This document shows, one piece after another, positions 45,757 through 55,396 of a stretch of DNA of 64,000 bases. This DNA is from Siphonodentalium dalli. Lineage: Eukaryota; Mollusca; Scaphopoda; Gadilida; Siphonodentaliidae. The notes under the pieces are model-generated. The model searched no databases. It was not told the origin of the DNA and saw only the letters and a list, made by a program, of their open reading frames with translations. Numbering within the stretch: the stretch's first letter is position 1; each line of letters begins with the position of its first letter. The stretch spans positions 214,849,982-214,913,981 of the forward strand of contig CP136063.1 of NCBI GenBank assembly GCA_032622095.1, read 5' to 3'. Made by a program: the position numbers and the translations under genes.

Positions 45757-46964
45757 TTAACCTTTCCATGACTGCAGATTCCTGAACTTTTTGTGAAAAC
45801 CCTGTGCCAATGCATTCTCTTATATATATATATGAGTCTCCCTGTCTCCCATAGGGAGCCTTGCATATATAAAGGGATACATTTTAGGGTTGAAACGATT
45901 AATCGACTAGTCGAAGACGACGCTGAAATGTCAGAACGTTGACTCTGAATTTTGCCGTCGACTAGTCGGAATATAGTGTATTAGTTTCATGTATAACGTT
46001 TTCAAGATCGATTCCGGCATAAACGGTGTTAACTGCGCGTAAGTTATGGTCAGTATAACGTTTGGTGGCACCTGGAATTGGCAGTGTTACTAGTATAGAC
46101 ACACACGGACCGGTGACCCGACTATTAATTGGACGAATGAAATTGACAACACAATGTCTCACTCGTCGTTTGAGGTCAAAGACATGATGGCAATGATTGA
46201 CGCGGCTTTGTAGTTTGTTTGAGACCGCTTTGATACAGACACTGTGTATATTTCCATTGATCTCGCACCTTCGGATTATGATGCGACGCTGGGTGAAGGT
46301 CGCTTAAGGTGTCGTCATTTGTGCTACCGTATATAAGTGATACTGACATTAAGAACTGGCTATCGTATTCTACAACGTAGCCTATACAGTTACTATAGGG
46401 CGTATTTAGTCGGAACATTAACATTTTATAGTGACACCGCTCGGCACCGGTTTATTGGTGATCACTTGACTAAACGAAATAATCGCGAACGCTGATATTA
46501 AATTTAAAACCTGTATAAATGATCGTGTATCTAATCATTATCCACCACATGTCTAATTATATAATTGCATTCAGTGTGTTGGATAAATATCAAGATGTTT
46601 ACAGTATTATTTCCCAAATAAATTGGTGTGTATGCAGGGAAATGCACAACGCAATAGACCGTCATTGCATCAGTCATCAGTGTACGCCATGTACGATGAA
46701 TTTTCCGTTCAATGGTATGTTTGAAAGTTTTGATATCGGGTACCGACTAGTCGACGCAACGCGACTTTTGGGCCTCGACTAGTCGACTCTGAAATTCACT
46801 AATCGTTTCAACACTAATACATTTGTCTAACAATATTCACCTTGACCAGCCAGTGCATTCTCATTTTGTATATGGGAGGCTCCCTATGGGAGACTAGCAT
46901 ATATAAGAGAATGCGTGGCACATGATCTCTAATGCTGCACAGCGCAGCTCCTGTCATGGGTTAA
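45757..46964 (+). mobile_element. TTAA-hairpin element, end type II, split by a hAT insertion
   Basis: TTAACCTTTCCATGACTGC to CTCCTGTCATGGGTTAA. The first palindrome is interrupted after GGGATACATTT by the 932-bp hAT element; the host resumes at ATACATTTGTCTAACAATAT and has its second palindrome and right end intact. Without the insertion the host would be about 270 bp, like the copy at 34,589. Confidence 0.85.
45885..46816 (+). mobile_element. hAT-type non-autonomous element, longer copy, 932 bp
   Basis: TAGGGTTGAAACGATTAATC to CGTTTCAACACTA, with the exact duplication ATACATTT on both sides (45,877-45,884 and 46,817-46,824). Ends and subterminal GACTAGTCGAC words match the 436-bp copy at 15,133. 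About 500 bp of interior is unique to this copy and CpG-richer; its frames on both strands (66-87 codons) do not resemble hAT transposase as far as I can judge. Confidence 0.9.
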
Positions 46965-46975
46965 CCCATCGGGTA

Positions 46976-47070
46976 CAGTTAAATGCCCTAAATAATTGAC
47001 TCCTTAACTACAGCAGAATTATGGGTAACTTTTCAGGATTTAGTCGGAAATATGGCTTGTTCACTTTTAA
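46976..47070. mobile_element. TA-hairpin MITE, copy 15, left half only
   Basis: CAGTTAAATGCCCTAAATAA through AATATGGCTTGTT, after TA at 46,974-46,975, then unrelated sequence. The break lies about 30 bp before the apex. Confidence 0.8.
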
Positions 47071-47763
47071 GCATTTATGTCAACACCTCTGACTGAAAAA
47101 AGTGTTCTTTTTTTGGAAGGTGTGCCCCTTGCCCTTGGCTCCTTCTGGCGCCCCCTACTAAAATGTTTCCAAGTCCCCTGATATTTAGAATTATAGCCCT
47201 TCTACAGAGATATCTGCCAGTACCAGTAGACCAAGTGTACTGAGTTTATCTGATGCCAGAAAATTTATCCAAACTTTAAACCCAAACTGGTGACATGCCT
47301 TGGTATAAACTGTTTAAGTTTTAGAATGTATGGATATTTTGGAATTTCTAGAATTCACAGACCACCAGCTCAACTTTTAGAGATAATATTTATCAGTCAG
47401 AACGGATTAAAACCTAATATTTCCTCAGAATAATCGGTGAAATGTTAGATAATGTGACAAGCGTGATGGAACCTTGTGCCTGGAGAGCGATTTTTTAAAG
47501 AGGGTTTTCGAGACACTGGCTCATAAAGCTTGATTTATTGTGTACGTTGAACATTTCCATCAGATAGGCTATCAGTTTTCTAAAAACAAATTAGCAGTTT
47601 TTTTGTTCAACTGTTGGAAAGCACTCACCTATGAGTGTACTTGATAACTCCAGTTAGTTCATGTCATGTTGGAAGGTGTGCAGATGGCTTCTCTTTATGG
47701 CTCAACTCTATCAAACAGGTGGGATTCAAAAAAGAAATATTTTTTTGCTTTTCGTCTCTGAAA
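47071..47763. other. Non-coding stretch
   Basis: No gene. The phrase CTCCTTCTGGCGCCCCCTAC near 47,139-47,158 is strikingly GC-rich for its surroundings and may be a repeat fragment; I could not extend it. Confidence 0.35.
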
Positions 47764-48297
47764 AAATCTTAAAGGTGGATTATCTGTTTGTAAACATGTA
47801 TTATATAGTTAACGGGGTATAAAATATTAGATATGAATCGAAGACGCCTGTCCGGAAATGATTCTATCGATTAATATTAATTTTATTTTGAATATTTTCT
47901 GGTCTAAAAAGGCGTGGTTGTTTAGCTAACAAACAATACTGGTTAACAGAGACCAGAAATTTTATTGTGTAATGTTGTCACAAATAAACGTTAATTATAC
48001 TCATTATCGCTTATAACTATGGAATAAAACAATACAACCAATCAATTTGGGACATTTGACGTTCGGTACATAGCCATATAGGAACAGCCTAATGCTCTAT
48101 ATCGCTATATGGTATCACCCGAATGGTCTGTTCTAAAAATAGACAAATAAAGGGTCCCAATACAATATTTGAAATAAAATCAATATTAATTGATAGAAGC
48201 CTTTCCGGACAGGGGTCTTCAGTTCATATTTATTATTTTATACCCACGCAACTATTTCAAATTTGTTATTTAAAGAGATAATCCATCTTTAAAGGGA
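47764..48297. mobile_element. Large foldback element, single occurrence
   Basis: The left arm (47,764-47,889: TTAAAGGTGGATTATCTG, GACGCCTGTCCGGAAA, ATCGATTAATATTAATTTTA) faces the right arm (48,171-48,297: AAAATCAATATTAATTGATA, TTTCCGGACAGGGGTC, GATAATCCATCTTTAA). The arms are about 125 bp and diverged; the interior is about 280 bp. No clear flanking duplication. No coding frame of note. Confidence 0.72.
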
Positions 48298-48538
48298 CTC
48301 AAGGCCTTCAAAGTGGATTCATGCAGAATAACATAAAAGTCTGTAAAACAACTTTTTAAAGTGATTTGAAACACTATGTACACAATATCGCGAATAAACT
48401 TGCTCAATACAGGTATTTCTATAAACTTTATTCCATCTTGTAAATTAATCAAATGACCCTAGTTGACGTAAAAAAAATTGTTTGTTAATGGTAATAATAA
48501 TAGGTATACCCTATACTCAACTCTAGTATTACTATATA

Positions 48539-48701
48539 CAGTTATGCTCCAAATAATCGACTCCTTAACCTCAGCAGAATTATGGGTAACTTTTCAGGAT
48601 TTAGTCGGAAATATGGCTTGTTGCCATATTTCCGACTTAATCCTGAAAAGTTACCCATAATTCTGCTGTGGTTAAGGAGTCGATTATTTAGAGCATTACT
48701 G
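48539..48701. mobile_element. TA-hairpin MITE, copy 16, apex deleted
   Basis: CAGTTATGCTCCAAATAATC to GAGCATTACTG between TA. Apex reduced to TGGCTTGTTGCCATATTT, a junction at the shared word GCCAT. Confidence 0.88.
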
Positions 48702-49007
48702 TAGCTTACAATGGTAATACCGGTATAACATAAACAACTATCAACAAATACATGGAAAATACATTGACCCTGTTCTTATTAACATTATTAATAACTCTCC
48801 AGTAATGAGATTTCGTATATCAAAACCATTGTTATGTATACATTACTGTTACAGTGGAATTATGATAAAAGTTCAATAAGATACCAAAGTTTAATCTAAA
48901 CTTGATGGTGAACATACATAACAATAGTTCATGTGCATATGGTTCTCTTCTATGGCACCACCCTACCAAATAGGTGGGACAGGGTCCAGCCTAGAGGGCG
49001 ACTTAAG
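48702..49007. other. Non-coding stretch
   Basis: AT-rich. CTATGGCACCACCCTACCAA followed by ATAGGTGGGAC near 48,951-48,980 resembles CTTTATGGCTCAACTCTATC followed by AAACAGGTGGGAT near 47,693-47,724, perhaps fragments of one dispersed repeat. Confidence 0.35.
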
Positions 49008-49838
49008 GAGACATATTCTCCCTAAAATGTGCCACTTCTCCCTAAAGTATATTTGTCCCCTGAAAAAAAAAAATTGTTTGTCCCCCAAAATGTTTTTCCC
49101 CCAAAATGTTTTTTGGGGGGGGGGGGGACTATTACAATAGCCCGTGCGGAAAGTTTCCAGATGAGAACTTTATTTTGGGCTATCGTATCGAAACCAAATT
49201 TGGTATGTGAGTTTATTAGCTCAAAACACAGGTCAAGTATGAATATGGGTCCGCCAATTTTTGGAAAAGTTATGGCCCCTATTTGACTTAGAACTTGAGG
49301 TGTCGGGATGATAACTTGAGTTTGTGTGATCGGATCTGAACCAAATTTGGCATGTCAATTTCGAATATGCATTTGGTCCGCCCATTTTTGCCAGAGTTTT
49401 TGTAATCTTGTTTTTTAATTTTGACGCAGTTATTGTCCTTGTCGACTTAAATTTGCCGATTATTTTGGTTTCCGGATGATAACTTTACTTTTAATTTTTT
49501 CTGATTGTTTTTAAATTCAACTGAATCTCTTGATATTTGGTACGTGGTTCAAATTTCAGAAGATAAAGGCCAAGTTTGAATTTGGTCACGGTTCGATTAA
49601 TTTTGACAGAGTTAAAAAAAGCTATCCTTACTAAAAAGCCACCTTTTTGGGGGACATGTGGTGGGTGACCTTTTATTAATGATTATAAGGGTGTTCTTAC
49701 TCACTCTAATGGTTTTATAAATGGGCTGTGGTGTTTTGTACTACTTTATTGATCATAGAATGTTGATGTTGGTGTGTATATTGAACTTAAATTCAGTCAT
49801 TGTCAATTCTCCCTGATAACAGTCCACTTCTCCCTAAT
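49008..49838 (-). repeat. GGGAGAA-ended dispersed repeat, copy 3, interrupted
   Basis: Starts GGAGACATATTCTCCCTAAA, GTGCCACTTCTCCC, and ends CCTGATAACAGTCCACTTC, CTCCCTAAT: the reverse complement of 37,805-38,053. Between about 49,055 and 49,670 lies the GTTATGGCCC-type module, so the repeat was split or exchanged there. Confidence 0.62.
49055..49670 (+). repeat. GTTATGGCCC-module repeat inside another repeat
   Basis: Begins with CCCCCAAAATGTTTTT words and a G-run (about 49,115-49,128), then GGTTTCC/GTTTCCAGATGA, AACCAAATTTGGTATGTGAG, CAAGTATGAATATGGGTCCG and AAAGTTATGGCCCCTATTTG, repeated in weaker form twice up to about 49,620. Same phrase order as 20,044-20,470. No known protein. Confidence 0.55.
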
Positions 49839-49916
49839 AACCAAACAAGGACAAGTGACTTCTCCTAATTTGGAACTGCTAGGCCAGTCATACAAAAAAG
49901 AAATATCTACAGTTTG

Positions 49917-50116
49917 AAAGCCTGTATAGAGAATGTCTGACATTTGCAGAATGAGGTCCCCAGAGGGTGAATTTAGTGATGCTATCCCACCTGACAGGCT
50001 AGCATCAACAAATGCACCCTCACTCTGCTTAGGCCTCAACTGGTATGGGAGACCTAGGATCAGATTGAAGTTTCCCAGTTGAAGTTGGTGATGTTCACCC
50101 ATTAGTCACCTCGATT
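49917..50116 (-). mobile_element. CAAG bihairpin element, half copy
   Basis: GAAAGCCTGTATAGAGAATG, a left hairpin and the first part of a reversed core ending GTCACCTCGATTATG. The other half is absent. Confidence 0.75.
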
Positions 50117-50204
50117 ATGAGCAGTGCCCATCGACAATGCTATACAATTTTGCATTTGTTCCTTGTATTCATAATTAAATATGATGCAAGTGATGTTTCC
50201 TCCA

Positions 50205-50603
50205 TTAACCCTTTACCCAACAGAAGGGCCCTGTGCCAATGCATTCTCTTATATATGCGAGTCGACCATAGGTCGCCTCGCATATATAAGAGAATTCATT
50301 GGCTTAACATATTAAAAATTATAAAATTGTTAAAGAATGTAAGAAAAAATGGTAAAAAGTGTTAAAAAAAGATTTTTTTAGGCCAATGCATTCTCTTATA
50401 TATGCGAGGCGACCTATGGTCGACTCGCATATATAAGAGAATGCATTGGCACAGGGCATAACTGTAACTATCACAATGTGGTCAAGGAGCCGGTTCCAAT
50501 GATATCCATATTTGTATGGTTCTATTGAGACAGACCGAAGATATTTTAGGCTGTTGAAGCTTTATTTGGCCGGTTTTGGCCGGTTTGTTGGGTAAAGGGT
50601 TAT
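50205..50603 (-). mobile_element. TTAA-hairpin element, end type I, 399 bp
   Basis: TTAACCCTTTACCCAACAGA to GTTGGGTAAAGGGTTAT. By eye about seven differences from the copy at 24,749; the last 160 bp look identical. The right TTAA has become TTAT. Confidence 0.88.
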
Positions 50604-52213
50604 ACTAAATTCTCTTTGTAAAAACTTGAATTTTTGCAGTTTGACAATTGCACAGGCCAATCGGTTAAAGCTGCTCTCTAATTTGTGAGCTGTGTTCAAA
50701 AAGCATATCACTGTTGTTGAGCAAATGAATTGATGATGGCTCCAAGGTTAAAATAACAGACATGATGCGGAGTGCAGATGCAAAACTCTGGTGCAAAAAG
50801 GAACATTTCTGGTAATGTTGACACCGGTCCAACAATAACGTATCGTGCCAACTTTTGAGACAATCTGCAAATGTCTATGCAGTCTGTTAAATATTCTCAT
50901 AAATTGCGCTTTGAGTGTCGAAATATTCTCAGAAATTATTTCTAGAGGGTCGTTCCTTAAGAAAAGAGACCACCAGTTTGATCTGAACATAATTCTGTTA
51001 TTGACGAGAATAAGCACGTCAAACAAGTTAGTTGGGGTTCTTGTACAATTGCTTGTGTGTGCAGTCCCTCCTCAAAGCGTCATTACCATGACGATCAGCT
51101 TTTTTTTTATGCCTGATAACACTCTCACTCATTCGTTTGAAATAAAGCTAATCAAAATTTCATCATTAGAACACAACGTTTATTAATAGCTCAGACAATT
51201 GTGAAGACGTTCTTTGCAAATGACTGCAACACGGCAGATTAAAGTGTTATCATTTTTATAACTGCAACAGTTTATCTTTGAATCAGCTAGTTTTCGGCCT
51301 CCCTCAAGATTTCTCATTTGTATGAAACAAGCTTTTGTTCAGCGATTTTCCCTAAACTTTACCTGCAATTTTCCTTACCATGTCATAATGATTCATTTAT
51401 AACATAAATGATTTAGTGTTGTTTGAAGTTTCTTTGGAGTTGTGGAAAAACAAACCGCTCGGTTGCCAAAGAACAAGATCCTCAACAAAATTCCCATTAT
51501 GCAATGTCGATGGCGGGTTTGAGTTCAAATCAGAAATGACTTTGACGCGACTTTTTTCTTCTGGCTCGTTTAGCTTTGTTTTTTTGTTTTCTTTCAAAGA
51601 CCAGCTGTCTTACTGATCGGCTTTATGGATTTATGTTAAATTCTTTGCTTGTGCGTCAAAGGACTCAAGAGTTTCAAAGACATAGTTATACGCTGTAGAT
51701 GATTATTAGAAGCGTGCTACCAATCACACATTTTTTATTTGAATCAATTCGGTTCTTATTATACATAATCAAATCATATATTGGTTTGAATTGGGATTAT
51801 GTATGAATAGAAGTAATAGAAAGTTGCATGTCAAATTGGTTAAGATGCACTTAAAAGGTCATGGCTCGTTTAAACTTCCAAATTATGGATACAATATCCC
51901 ATGGAAGTTGGAACCTATCCTCTCTTATGATATCCAAATGTACCTACATGTACATGGAATATCTCCTGTCGGAACTCATTGACTGCGCTTAAAGACATGC
52001 TTTAATTCTAATAATAATAATGCGATCTTCATACAAACTGATTGGATGTAAAAAGGGCCAATTTTTTGTCTCTGAAGTGGTAACATCTATGACTTCAATA
52101 TAAAATCATATAAAGTGAATGGTCGCTCACCTCAAATTCAGCTGCTTGTGAAAATTTAATATTTTTTTCCAGACCCTCATGATATATTTCGGTATTCAAT
52201 AAAAAACTAGGTA
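50604..52213. other. Repeat-free, CpG-richer stretch with unassigned open frames
   Basis: Between about 50,740 and 51,740 CpG is denser than in most of the window and no mapped repeat occurs. Open frames overlap on both strands: plus 50,845-51,186 (113 codons) against minus 50,748-51,026 (92 codons, hydrophilic middle such as RNDPLEIISENISTLKAQF), and minus 51,397-51,597 (66 codons, charged start MKENKKTKLNEPEEKSRV) against plus 51,416-51,616. I recognise none of these. It could be an exon-containing or promoter region, or chance. Confidence 0.3.
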
Positions 52214-52444
52214 CAGTAATGCCCTAAATGATCGACTCCTTAACCACAGCAGAATCATTGGTAATTTTTCAGGATTTAGTCGGAAATATGGCTTGTTGCC
52301 ATTCATCCAAAAGCTCTCATTGAGAGTCTGTAACTCATTGAGAGCTTTCCGATGAATGACAACAAGCCATATTTCCGACTAAATCCTGAAAAATTACCAA
52401 TAATTCTGCTGTGGTTAAGGAGTCGATTATTTAGGGCATTACTG
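52214..52444. mobile_element. TA-hairpin MITE, copy 17, with arm-matched variant
   Basis: CAGTAATGCCCTAAATGATC to GGGCATTACTG between TA. Left ATTGGTAATTTTTC and right GAAAAATTACCAAT share the same two departures from the common ATGGGTAACTTTTC form. The apex carries a doubled CATTGAGAG word. Confidence 0.9.
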
Positions 52445-53429
52445 TATTCTCCATATTTTAACTTTTAAACAGCAAGTTCATCAATGTATTCCACATCAAA
52501 GATTTGAGGGCATTGACAATAACAAATTCACTCCATCAGTGCTATTTCATTGCTTCTACCTACAGTGTTGACAGCAGCCAATCAGTTTATGTGCCCAATT
52601 TGTGAAGTCTTCTGGGAATGTCATCTGGCAGGAAATGATTCCAGTCATCTGCAAAAACCTTGCTTTCTTGTTACCTTTGCCCTCTCCATGTGCATGTATA
52701 TACATTAGTTTTGGCAAAATAAACCAGGCAGGCAGTTTTGAAATACCGACTGGGGTGGAAAAGAACAGAAGTAATTGTAGGCCAGCCAGTTAAGTGAAGT
52801 TTCCCATATGTAAGTGTTCTTTGTAGTCAGGCAACAAATACACCTGACGCGTGCCGCCAGTATGCAACATGTGTTAAACTTGAAACAATAAAACAAAAAA
52901 TTTCTCCATCTACCTTTAAATTGGTATAGCCCCCTAACCAATGATAACTGACAGTCTATTGGAATTCTTAAGAAAATGTTAGGACCAAGTCTATTGATGG
53001 ATTTATATTTACGACTGCTAACCCTTTAAACCAGATTATAATGCTCTACCCACCTGCTGCCGTATGGGACATTGGGTTGGTTCTGGCAAATTTTGCTGTT
53101 AATTTGAACCTCTTCACTGCTGAATAACGTCACCACATCTTGTGTGGGGCCGTTGACATTCTCGCCATTTTCTAGTGGAAAAATATAAACGGGAATATCT
53201 CAAAACCGTAACACTGACACCGTAGAATGGCCTTTATCATTCACAATCATGGAACATCATACATTGATTCAATCGTCGAGTTGCAATGGTTCCAGGGTAC
53301 TAAATTCTTAGTTCCAGTTATAAATAACTAGCTGATGTGCCCGACTTCATCTTGGCTGTTTAGGGATATCTTTGTGATCGCCTCCATCTGGGCAGAATAT
53401 ATAGTGTCCTGACAAACTATTGTTCGATC
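52445..53429. other. Non-coding stretch with one weak exon-like segment
   Basis: From an acceptor-like CTTCTACCTACAG (ends 52,566) a plus-strand frame stays open for about 45 codons and includes QFMCPICEVFWECH, a C-x2-C arrangement. No convincing donor, no known family; likely chance but noted. The rest shows nothing recognisable. Confidence 0.25.
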
Positions 53430-53720
53430 GGTCCAGAAACATGCCTTTATGAGTGTATTTGAGCAAGGTCAAGGACACGGTGGCACATGAAATTGGATCT
53501 GCACATATTGTTCCCGGGATCTAGACCTACATACCAAATTTGATTCGGATCGGTTGAGGTCCAGAAACATGCCTATATTAGCATATATGAGTGAGGTCAA
53601 GGTCAAAGACACGGTCGCACTTGTTCCTGGGATCAAAGTAGGCCTACATACCAAATTTGAGTCAGATCGGTCAAGCAGTTTTCGAGTCTATAACAACACA
53701 CATACATACAAACATAAGTT
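53430..53720 (+). repeat. Two diverged modules rich in AAGGTCA
   Basis: GGTCCAGAAACATGCCT, GAGNAAGGTCAAGG, GACACGGTNGCAC, CTACATACCAAATTTGA and ATCGGTNNAG recur about 130 bp apart. It ends TTTTCGAGTCTATAA and a CACACATACATACAAAC tail. Related phrases (AAGTTTGAGCTCAATCGG, TTCGAGTCTATAAAGGACAC) occur near 54,090-54,130 and 54,460-54,500, so at least three modules of one dispersed family lie here. Class unknown. Confidence 0.6.
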
Positions 53721-53786
53721 CCAAAATATATAATAGACTGGCAGGTTAGCCCGCCACTGGCGGCAATCGTCAGAAACATGACAATT

Positions 53787-53996
53787 TTTTAATTTAATTT
53801 TTGTTTTTCAATGAGTTAATTGTGCCTTTTTAATTTACTGGCTTTTTTAATTAATTTTTGTAATTAATTTTTTAATTTAATTTTTTGTTTTTCAATGAGT
53901 TAATTGTGCCTTTTTAAATTTTTTTATTTAATTTTTTGTTTTTCAATGAGTTAATTATGCCTTTTTAATTTTTTAATTTAATTTTTTGTTTTTCAA
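53787..53996 (+). repeat. AT-rich tandem repeat, three to four irregular units
   Basis: TTGTTTTTCAATGAGTTAAT plus TGTGCCTTTTTAA recurs at about 53,800, 53,886 and 53,937, with T/A-rich linkers of variable length. The last unit is cut off at TTTTTCAATTTTACCCG. Confidence 0.8.
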
Positions 53997-54729
53997 TTTT
54001 ACCCGATTTGACCTTGAATTGATCATTTTCAAGGTCAAGGTCAGGTCGGGGTCACAATTTAACCCGTCCATGACACTTCCCGTAGGTAGCAAGTTTGAGC
54101 TCAATCGGTTCGAGTCTATAAAGGACACACACATATATATCATTTGTGGGTACCTGTTTCAAGGTGAAGATCACCTCGGGCGGAAAAACTGACCCGATGA
54201 AAATCTCCCCCGTTCCTAGGAAGCCCTAAGTACGTAAGAATCACACAACACGCTCATGTCTGGATACATTCACGCACATGCCCGGACCCAGACGTAAGAA
54301 TCACATTACACGCATTCGCTCTTTATCAACGACACTGCGGATATGAACGCTCTTTAACTATCAACGCGATTAACCTCACAGTGCCGTTTTTTTTTTACTG
54401 AGTGTGGAGAACGGGTGCTCGGAGCTTCTCCAAAACGCAGCGACGACCTTAGATGGGAAGTTTGGTCTCGATCGGTGCAGCGTTTTCGATTCTATAAAGT
54501 ACAAATATATATATACACACATATATTTATATACGTACTAGTAGTTCTCAAAATATATAGTAGATGAGCAACCCCTAGTGTGCTGAAGTAGGTCCGTACT
54601 CAGTTTGGATGTATAGCACACAGCGTGACATTTTACGTCCATACTGAGTACTGATGTATAACAGCTAAGGGATTAAAGAGTGGGGCCAGTTTGAATCGCA
54701 GAAAGTGGTAAAAATTATTACCTTACATA
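53997..54729. other. Non-coding stretch with further AAGGTCA-family modules
   Basis: TTCAAGGTCAAGGTCAGG (about 54,027-54,044) and two module ends (about 54,090-54,145 and 54,455-54,560, the latter followed by a TATATA/CACACATATA tract). ACGTAAGAATCACA occurs twice (about 54,231 and 54,292), each near an ACACGC. No gene. Confidence 0.5.
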
Positions 54730-54942
54730 CAGTAATGCCCTAAGTAATCGACTCCTTAAACACAGCAGAATTATGGGTAACTTTTCAGGATTTAGTCGGA
54801 AATATGGCTTGTTGCCATTCATCGGAAAGCTTTCCCCTAGAGCTTTCCGATGAATGGCAACAAGCCATATTTCCGACTAAATCCTGAAAAGTTACCCATA
54901 ATTCTGCAGTGGTTAAGAAGTCGAATACTTAGAGCATTACTG
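54730..54942. mobile_element. TA-hairpin MITE, copy 18
   Basis: CAGTAATGCCCTAAGTAATC to GAGCATTACTG between TA. Left tip has GCCC, right has GAGC, so the tips belong to different variants. Apex GAAAGCTTTCCCCTAGAGC. Confidence 0.88.
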
Positions 54943-54955
54943 TACTCCAAGGGAA

Positions 54956-55396
54956 CAAGCCTTGAAATAGTGAGGCTGCCATTTGCATTTTGAGGTGGTG
55001 AATTTAGTGAGGCTATCCCGCATGACTGGCTAGCATCACCAAATTCACCCTCTGGGGATCTCATTCTGCTGAGGCCTCAACTGCTATGGGAGACCCAGGA
55101 TCAGATTGAAGTTCCCCAGTTAAAGTTGGTGATGTTCACCCATTAGATCACACTCGATTATGCATTTTATCTTCTGAAAATTAGGGGATATAGAAAATGA
55201 ACTGAAGGGGAAAGTAACTACAAAAAATAATATATTAATTTGAGGCAAAAGATACTTACCAGAAGATGAGGCCTAAGCAGAATAAGGTACCCAGAGGGTG
55301 AATTTGGTGATGCTAGCTCGCTGTGCAGGGTAGCATCACTAAACTCATCCTCTGGGGACCTCTCTGCAAATGACTCGCACACTATTTCAAGGCTTG
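54956..55396 (-). mobile_element. CAAG bihairpin element, full length, reversed core
   Basis: CAAGCCTTGAAATAGTGAGG to CACTATTTCAAGGCTTG, flanked by CAAGGGAA and TAAGGGAA (7 of 8 match). The left hairpin has lost a few bases of its first arm; the right is complete. A full-length copy for defining the family. Confidence 0.87.

Noticed and set aside
45885-46816. hAT transposase remnant in the longer hAT copy
   Set aside because: Frames in the interior are short and show no recognisable transposase motif, so the element is called non-autonomous.
52567-52710. Zinc-finger-like exon (QFMCPICEVFWECH)
   Set aside because: Only one C-x2-C pair, no proper second metal ligand spacing, and no donor site. 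Kept only as a note in the stretch entry.
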